Assembly (NCBI GenBank): GCA_033720955.1
Contig: JAWWBN010000122.1
Location: forward strand, 1-10,912
DNA length: 10,912 nucleotides
Reading direction: 5' to 3'
From: JAWWBN01 sp033720955
Lineage (GTDB): Bacteria > Acidobacteriota > Thermoanaerobaculia > Multivoradales > JAHEKO01
Position 1 is the stretch's first letter. The number at the start of each line of letters is the position of its first letter. The position numbers and the translations under genes were made by a program. Below the pieces are notes generated by a model. The model saw only the letters and a program-made list of their open reading frames with translations, had not been told where the DNA came from and made no database searches. This document shows positions 6,857 through 10,912 of this stretch, piece by piece.

Positions 6857-6875
6857 TACGGGTCGCTCGACCCGC

Positions 6876-6965
6876 GGAGAGGTGCCGGAGTGGTCGAACG
6901 GGGCGGTCTCGAAAACCGTTGATCGGGCAACCGATCCGTGGGTTCGAATCCCACCCTCTCCGCCA
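6876..6965 (+). tRNA. tRNA-Ser (anticodon CGA)
   Basis: A 90-base class II tRNA with encoded CCA. The acceptor stem is GGAGAGG/CCTCTCC with discriminator G. The anticodon loop CTCGAAA in a GCGGT/ACCGT stem gives anticodon CGA (reads UCG, a favoured serine codon in GC-rich genomes). The long variable arm TGATCGGGCAACCGATC forms a clear stem. Its last 30 bases are identical to those of the oppositely oriented tRNA-Ser(GGA) at 6194-6284. It is followed by rpmH on the same strand. Confidence 0.97.
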
Positions 6966-6974
6966 AAGCCCGAA

Positions 6975-6995
6975 GCCCCCGGCCGATCGGGCGGC
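6975..6995 (+). terminator. Hairpin after tRNA-Ser(CGA)
   Basis: GCC-CCCG and CGGG-C-GGC can pair around GCCGAT with one bulge, starting ten bases after the tRNA. It may end the tRNA transcript before the rpmH promoter. It has no T-run, so the call is weak. Confidence 0.3.
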
Positions 6996-7023
6996 TCCCC
7001 TGTCCCGGAATCCGCCCCGCCGG

Positions 7024-7052
7024 TTGACCCGGACGCCGGAATTCGCTAGTTT
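7024..7052 (+). promoter_or_regulatory. Predicted sigma70-type promoter of the rpmH operon
   Basis: TTGACC (7024-7029) and TAGTTT (7047-7052) are 17 bases apart. The -35 box is strong (five of six); the -10 box is weaker (three of six). Transcription would start near 7059, leaving a leader of about 75 bases before rpmH. The region between the tRNA and rpmH contains no other convincing promoter. Confidence 0.5.
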
Positions 7053-7133
7053 CAGGGGTCCCCTTCCGGCGGCGCCGGGCGGGGTGCGCGATCTCCGCAA
7101 GCCCGACTGCTGTCAGCATAGGAACGACGAACC

Positions 7134-7268
7134 GTGAAGAGAACGTTTCAGCCCAACAACCGGCGTCGTAAGAAGAAGCACGGCTTCCGATCCCGGATGA
7201 AGACCCGCCAGGGGCGGGCCATCCTCTCCCGCAGACGGAGGAAGGGACGGAAGCGGCTGTCGGCCTGA
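7134..7268 (+). CDS. rpmH: 50S ribosomal protein L34
   Basis: A 44-residue basic protein of the large ribosomal subunit. It starts MKRTFQPNNRRRKKKHGFR and continues with the conserved SRMKTRQGRAILSRRRRKGRKRLSA, matching the family over its whole length. The start is GTG 7134, with AGGAA at 7120-7124 as ribosome binding site. It opens the rpmH-rnpA-yidD-yidC-khpB group, the order found near many bacterial origins. dnaA, the common neighbour upstream, is absent here; tRNA-Ser(CGA) takes its place. Confidence 0.97.
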   Translation: MKRTFQPNNRRRKKKHGFRSRMKTRQGRAILSRRRRKGRKRLSA

Positions 7269-7303
7269 GCGGCCCGACCGATCCCGGCGCCGGGGGAGAG
7301 GCT

Positions 7304-7654
7304 CTGGGCGCGGCCGAGAGGCTTCGTCGCCGGGCGGACTTCCTGAGGTGCTACCGGAGGGGAAGCCGGCATCACGGACCGCTGGCGATTCTGTACGCAA
7401 CGCCGAACCAGCTTGCGCACCCACGTCTCGGGATCACCGCCAGCCGCAAGGTCGGCGGGGCGGTCGTCCGAGTCCGACTCAAACGCAGAATTCGAGAGAT
7501 CTACCGCCGATGGAGCGAGCGCAGACGGTTGCCGCCGGTCGACCTGGTGGTGCACCTCAAGCCGGCGGCGGCGGAAGCCTCGTTCGACCAGCTCCGCCGG
7601 GAGCTGGAGAGGTTGCTGCGGAGGACGCTGCGGGAGCCGCGCCCGGCCTCCTGA
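7304..7654 (+). CDS. rnpA: Ribonuclease P protein component, apparent CTG start
   Basis: The basic protein cofactor of RNase P, which with the catalytic RNA trims the 5' ends of precursor tRNAs. Read from CTG 7304 it has 116 residues, the usual size: RLRRRADFLRCYRRGSR at the start, LGITASRKVGGAVVRVRLKR and RRIREIYRRW in the middle, and VDLVVHLKPAAAEASF at the end, all as in the family. There is no ATG, GTG or TTG in frame from the preceding stop (TAA 7169) to the conserved region, nor in any frame between the rpmH stop and codon 7322. CTG 7304 has a purine-rich GGGGGAGAGG at 7292-7301 just upstream. An alternative CTG at 7265 overlaps the rpmH stop. The signature RNR motif reads RVR here. The gene's identity is sure; the start is not. 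Confidence 0.9.
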   Translation: MGAAERLRRRADFLRCYRRGSRHHGPLAILYATPNQLAHPRLGITASRKVGGAVVRVRLKRRIREIYRRWSERRRLPPVDLVVHLKPAAAEASFDQLRRELERLLRRTLREPRPAS

Positions 7655-7662
7655 GCCGTGCC

Positions 7663-7857
7663 TTGGTGGGTCTTCTGGCTCTGTACAAGAGATGGCTGTC
7701 GCCGTTGCTCCCGAACGCCTGCCGTTTCGAGCCCACCTGCTCCGAGTACGCCCGGCTGGCGATCCTGAAGCACGGTCCGTGGAGAGGCCTCTGGATGGCC
7801 ACCGGGAGGCTGCTGCGCTGCCACCCGTTCCACCCCGGTGGAGTCGATTGGCCGTAG
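7663..7857 (+). CDS. yidD: Membrane protein insertion efficiency factor YidD
   Basis: A small membrane-associated protein thought to help YidC insert proteins into the inner membrane. The frame reads ALYKRWLSPLLPNACRF, then EPTCSEYARLAILKHG and a C-terminal LLRCHPFHPGGVDWP. This matches the YidD core, with its CRF-x-PTCS-x-YA and RCHP-x-HPGG signatures and three conserved cysteines. With TTG 7663 it has 64 residues, slightly shorter than usual (about 70-85). GTG 7666 directly follows, and a CTG at 7651 overlapping the rnpA stop (CTGA) would give 68. None has a good ribosome binding site, so translation is probably coupled to rnpA. An upstream extension in the same frame antedates the conserved region and lies inside rnpA. 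Confidence 0.88.
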   Translation: MVGLLALYKRWLSPLLPNACRFEPTCSEYARLAILKHGPWRGLWMATGRLLRCHPFHPGGVDWP

Positions 7858-7883
7858 GCGGCCCCTAGGAGGAGCTCCCACCC

Positions 7884-9638
7884 TTGGAAACCAGACGACT
7901 GTTGGCCGCGATCGGTCTCTCGATCCTGGTGCTGCTGGCCTGGCAGTACCTGTTCGCGCCGGAGCCGCCGGCGGAGCCTCCGGCGCCGGTGGAGGCGGAG
8001 GCGCCCGCGGCGGGACGGGAGACTCCTCCGCCGCAGGCTCCCGCCGCCGCCACCGCGGAGCTGCCGCAAGAAGGTGCGGCCCCGAAGCCGCCCGTCGTGT
8101 CCGAGCAGCCGCCCGAGGCGGCCGTCGTCGAGGAGAGGGTGGTGGTGGCAGGAGCTCGCTTCGAGGCCGAGCTGACGAACCGCGGTGCGCAGCTCGTCTC
8201 CTTCCGGCTCAAGGAGCATCCCAGCGCGACGGGTGGGCAGGTGGACCTGGTCCGCGCGCGGGAGTCGGCGCCCTACCCCTTCGCCCTGCGGAGTGCGGGA
8301 GCGTCGGGCTCGCCGCTGAACGAGGCCCTGTTCGTGGTGGAGCGGCGCCGGGACGAGGGCCGGGAGGTGGTGGAGTTCCGCTATAGCGGCGAGAGAGGGA
8401 CGGCCCGCAAGGTGTTCGGCTTCCGGCCCGACGGCATGTTCGACGTGCAGGTCGAGGTTGCCGGGGGCGGCGAGCTGCTTCTCGGTCCGGCGATCCGCAA
8501 TCCGGCGGAGGCGGAGCTCAAGAACCGCTTCACCCGCCGCAACGCGATCTACCGCAAGGGCGAGGAGCTCGAGCGGGTGGACCCGCAGAAGCTGGACGAG
8601 CCGCGGCTGGTCGAAGGCTCGGGCCTCGCCTGGTTCGGCATCCAGGACACCTACTTCCTCACCGCCCTGGTGCCGTCGTCGCCGGTGGCGCGGATCGCCC
8701 TCGAGCCGGTGCTGGCGATCCATCGACCCGACGGGAAGTTCCTGTTCGCGGAGACCGCGGAGGGCGACGTGGGGTCGGGCGTCCAGCTCGTGGAGGAGTC
8801 GGGCGAGGAGCTTCCCGTCGAGCGGGAGCTTCGCATCGCGGTCGCCCTCTCGGGCGATCGGTTCGACGGCACCGCCTACTGGGGGGCCAAGAACCTGGAG
8901 CGGTTGGAGCGGCTCCCCTACGGCCTGGAGGAGTCGGTCAATCTCGGCTTCTTCGGCATTCTGGCGCGCCCCCTTCTCTGGGGTCTGCTCTGGATCCACG
9001 ACAACGTGATCGGCAACTACGGGTGGGCGATCATCCTGATGACCATCCTCATCCGGCTGGTCCTCTTCCCGCTCACCCACAAGAGCTTCGTGTCCATGCA
9101 GAAGATGCAGAAGCTCAACCCGAAGCTCCAGTCGATCCGCCAGAAGTACCGGCCCAAGCTGAAGGACAAGCAGGGGCGTCCCAACGCCGAGATGCAGCGC
9201 AAGATGAACGAGGAGATCATGGCGCTGTACAAGAAGGAGGGGGTGAACCCCGCCGGCGGATGTCTGCCGATGCTGCTGCAGATCCCCGTGCTCTTCGCCT
9301 TCTACACCCTCCTCTCCACCGCCGTCGAGCTGCGGTACGCGCCCTGGATCTTCTGGATCCAGGATCTGTCGGCCAAGGACCCGTTGTATGTGCTGCCGAT
9401 CGTTATGGGCGCGACCCAGTTCCTGCAGCAGAAGCTGACGCCGTCGTCGGCCGACCCGATGCAGCGGCGCATCTTCATGCTGATGCCGATCTTCTTCACT
9501 GTGCTGTTCCTCGGGTTTCCGAGCGGTCTGGTTCTCTACTGGCTGACGAACAACGTGCTGGGGATCATCCAGCAGTACGCCTATCGCCGCATCGACGAGA
9601 AGAGAGAGGCCGGCGACCAGGCGCCCTCCAAGAAGTGA
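7884..9638 (+). CDS. yidC: Membrane protein insertase YidC (Oxa1 family)
   Basis: A 584-residue inner-membrane protein that inserts and folds membrane proteins, alone or with SecYEG. The start is TTG 7884, after AGGAGGAG at 7867-7874. An N-terminal membrane helix (about 6-24) is followed by an Ala/Pro/Glu-rich linker (about 25-80) and the large periplasmic domain found in Gram-negative bacteria (about 80-345). The Oxa1-type core runs from about 354 to 570, with NYGWAIILMTILIRLVLFPL. Its R391 is the conserved groove arginine. A basic cytoplasmic hairpin (KMQKLNPKLQSIRQKY, then MNEEIMALYKKEGVNPAGGC) follows, then QIPVLFAFYTLLSTAVELR, MPIFFTVLFLGFPSGLVLYW and LTNNVLGIIQQY. The length is typical. 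It lies between yidD and khpB, 26 bases after the former. Confidence 0.97.
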   Translation: METRRLLAAIGLSILVLLAWQYLFAPEPPAEPPAPVEAEAPAAGRETPPPQAPAAATAELPQEGAAPKPPVVSEQPPEAAVVEERVVVAGARFEAELTNRGAQLVSFRLKEHPSATGGQVDLVRARESAPYPFALRSAGASGSPLNEALFVVERRRDEGREVVEFRYSGERGTARKVFGFRPDGMFDVQVEVAGGGELLLGPAIRNPAEAELKNRFTRRNAIYRKGEELERVDPQKLDEPRLVEGSGLAWFGIQDTYFLTALVPSSPVARIALEPVLAIHRPDGKFLFAETAEGDVGSGVQLVEESGEELPVERELRIAVALSGDRFDGTAYWGAKNLERLERLPYGLEESVNLGFFGILARPLLWGLLWIHDNVIGNYGWAIILMTILIRLVLFPLTHKSFVSMQKMQKLNPKLQSIRQKYRPKLKDKQGRPNAEMQRKMNEEIMALYKKEGVNPAGGCLPMLLQIPVLFAFYTLLSTAVELRYAPWIFWIQDLSAKDPLYVLPIVMGATQFLQQKLTPSSADPMQRRIFMLMPIFFTVLFLGFPSGLVLYWLTNNVLGIIQQYAYRRIDEKREAGDQAPSKK

Positions 9639-9658
9639 GTGAAAGAGAGGGCTTTGAG

Positions 9659-10783
9659 ATGAGCGGACGGAAGTTCTTTTCGGGCAATACGTTGGAGCAG
9701 GCGGTGCTGCTGGCGGCACGCCATTTCGGGCTCGATCCGGATGAGGTGGAGTACCGGGAGATCAAGAAGAAGCACGGCTTCCTGCGCACGCGGCGGAGGT
9801 TCGTGATCGAGGTGGACGGCGACTCCCCCCGCCGGTCTGAGGAAGCCGCGGCGCCGCCCGCGCCGTCGTCCGAGTGGCCGCCGGCGCCGCAGCCCGAGAG
9901 CCGGGCGGAGCGGGTCGCCGAGCCGCGGCCGCGGTGGAGCGAAGAGTCTCCGCATCCGCAGGCGGAGGAGAGCGCGCCGGTCGCAACGGCGCCCGTCGAG
10001 CCGGCGCCGGATGCGAGCCCCCCTTCCCCGGAGCCGGCCCCCGGTCTCCCCGAAGTTCCATCGCGGTGGTCCAAGGTTCCGGAGCCCATCGGCGAGCCGG
10101 TCACCCCGGAGCCGAGCCCTCCGGCGGGCCGGGAGGATTCGGAGCCGGCGGCCGCCAGTGAGGAGGTGGAGGTGCCGCCGGTCCAGCCCGGGCGGAGAGG
10201 CGGCTCCAGGCGCGAGCGGGGGCGCCGGGGATCCGGACGGAAGCTGACCGAGCTTCCGGAGGCGCCCCGGCGGGCGCGGGACCGGCTGGCTCCGGCCGAG
10301 GGCGAGCGCGCCCGGGCGGCGGAGCAGGCGATGACGCTGCTGTTCGAGCTGAGCGGCGTGGACCTCGAGGCGGAGGTGCTCCGCGGCGAGGAGGGTCTGG
10401 AGATCGAGGTCTGGGGCACCGACCAGGATCTGCTCTTCGAGGACCGGGGCCGGCTCCTTCTGTCGTACGAGCACCTGCTGCCACGTCTGATCCGCGGGTT
10501 CACGGGCCGCTCCATCCACTGTCGGGTGGACAGCGACAGTTTCCACGAGATCCGCGCCGAGCAGTTGCGCGACCTCGCCCAGCGGATCGCCAGCCAGGTG
10601 CAGCGGAGCGGCCGCAGTGAGACTCTGGAGCCCATGGCGCCGGACGAGCGCCGGATCATTCATCTCACTCTGGCGGACGATCCCGGGGTGGAGACGGCGA
10701 GCCGGGGCCGCGGGCTCTTCAAGAGGGTGACGGTGAGCCCGGCGCGGGGTGGTCGTTCGCGTCGGGGTGAGGATCGGTTCTAG
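9659..10783 (+). CDS. khpB: RNA-binding protein KhpB (Jag, SpoIIIJ-associated)
   Basis: A 374-residue RNA-binding protein that in other bacteria influences cell division and sRNA-related regulation. It is usually encoded right after yidC. The start ATG 9659 is preceded by AGAGAGGG at 9643-9650. An N-terminal Jag-N domain (MSGRKFFSGNTLEQAVLLAA through RRRFVIEVDGD, about 1-54) is followed by an unusually long Pro/Glu/Ala-rich linker (about 55-215). A KH-like domain (about 218-290) and an R3H domain (about 298-361) come next; R3H shows DERRIIH, with R331 and H335 in the R-x3-H spacing, and RGRGLFKRVTVSP. The KH loop that should read like IG-R-R-G reads LFEDRG, so the usual nucleic-acid-binding GxxG is missing. 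It ends in a basic tail. The parS site lies 27 bases beyond the stop. Confidence 0.93.
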   Translation: MSGRKFFSGNTLEQAVLLAARHFGLDPDEVEYREIKKKHGFLRTRRRFVIEVDGDSPRRSEEAAAPPAPSSEWPPAPQPESRAERVAEPRPRWSEESPHPQAEESAPVATAPVEPAPDASPPSPEPAPGLPEVPSRWSKVPEPIGEPVTPEPSPPAGREDSEPAAASEEVEVPPVQPGRRGGSRRERGRRGSGRKLTELPEAPRRARDRLAPAEGERARAAEQAMTLLFELSGVDLEAEVLRGEEGLEIEVWGTDQDLLFEDRGRLLLSYEHLLPRLIRGFTGRSIHCRVDSDSFHEIRAEQLRDLAQRIASQVQRSGRSETLEPMAPDERRIIHLTLADDPGVETASRGRGLFKRVTVSPARGGRSRRGEDRF

Positions 10784-10810
10784 GGCGCGGGCCGGGGTCT
10801 CCTGGACCGC

Positions 10811-10826
10811 TGTTTCACGTGAAACG
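10811..10826. other. parS: parS centromere site (ParB binding)
   Basis: TGTTTCACGTGAAACG matches the bacterial parS consensus TGTTNCACGTGAAACA at all defined positions except the last, and its inner 14 bases (10812-10825) are a perfect palindrome. ParB binds such sites, spreads around them and with ParA and SMC moves the origin regions apart. Location beside the rpmH-khpB origin-proximal genes is where such sites cluster. parA and parB are not in the window, though they often lie a few genes after khpB. Confidence 0.9.
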
Positions 10827-10838
10827 GGGGCCTTGGCT

Positions 10839-10853
10839 CGCTCCGGCGGAGCG
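10839..10853 (+). terminator. Hairpin downstream of khpB and parS
   Basis: CGCTCC and GGAGCG pair around GGC. It could end the khpB transcript, but no T-run follows. The remaining bases to the window end show no gene I recognise; in particular none of the three forward frames begins like mnmE. Confidence 0.3.
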
Positions 10854-10912
10854 GGTGGGCGGCGGCCTTCGTCGTCTCGGCGGCGCCGGGGTGGGCTTTC
10901 TCGTTCTTGGTC

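Noticed and set aside
6859..6874. A perfect hairpin (CGGGTC-GCTC-GACCCG) before tRNA-Ser(CGA) as a terminator or operator
   Set aside because: There is no T-run and no second copy; it may simply be part of the tRNA leader. It is mentioned only with the weak promoter call.
9565..10663. Two long minus-strand frames opposite khpB
   Set aside because: They are antisense to a gene with clear Jag-N and R3H domains; their composition is Arg/Ser/Gly/Pro-rich and unlike known proteins.
10819..10912. A possible gene start at GTG 10819 running off the window end
   Set aside because: The GTG lies inside the parS palindrome, has no ribosome binding site and its 31 residues resemble nothing I know, including MnmE.

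Overview
This is an ordinary, very GC-rich chromosomal segment of a Gram-negative bacterium that carries core housekeeping genes. A TonB-dependent outer-membrane receptor shows there is an outer membrane. The long-form YidC with a periplasmic domain agrees with that, and the C-terminal tail of a B12-type (class II) ribonucleotide reductase is also present. The base composition, the reductase type, the many non-ATG starts and the interspersed hairpin repeats would fit a deep-branching phylum such as Acidobacteriota. That placement is an inference from general familiarity, not something the sequence proves. Several features point to the vicinity of the replication origin: rpmH-rnpA-yidD-yidC-khpB, a near-perfect parS site at 10811-10826, and the recR/dnaX block.

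Layout. (1) 1-155, plus strand: the last 50 codons of nrdJ. (2) 156-425: a non-coding gap between convergent genes, with an AGCCCAA-type tandem run and two 57-bp copies of a hairpin-forming repeat that probably serves as a two-way transcription stop. (3) 426-2828, minus: a TonB-dependent receptor with its own promoter and a strong ribosome binding site. (4) 2943-6759, minus: in transcription order tadA, tRNA-Ser(GGA), SRP RNA, dnaX, ybaB, recR, the same order as in Bacillus subtilis near its origin. A sigma70-like promoter lies just upstream of the SRP RNA. The 238-base stretch 5956-6193 between the SRP RNA and the tRNA holds that promoter and nothing else I recognise. (5) 6760-6875: a short divergent intergenic region. 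(6) 6876-10783, plus: tRNA-Ser(CGA), then rpmH, rnpA, yidD, yidC and khpB, tightly packed. (7) 10784-10912: non-coding as far as I can see, with parS; mnmE, the usual next gene, is not recognisable before the window ends.

How the genes work together. The minus block combines clamp loading (DnaX), recombinational repair (RecR with its partner YbaB), protein targeting (SRP RNA) and tRNA editing (TadA). The plus block makes ribosomal protein L34, the protein subunit of RNase P, two membrane-insertion factors (YidD, YidC) and the RNA-binding protein KhpB.

The points most worth a second look are the rnpA gene, which has no ATG, GTG or TTG available and seems to start at CTG; its altered RNR signature motif (RVR); the KhpB KH domain lacking a proper GxxG loop; the parS site; and the hairpin repeat whose only sequence difference preserves base pairing. 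I found no sign of a new multi-gene system: no transposon, CRISPR array, toxin or defence genes.
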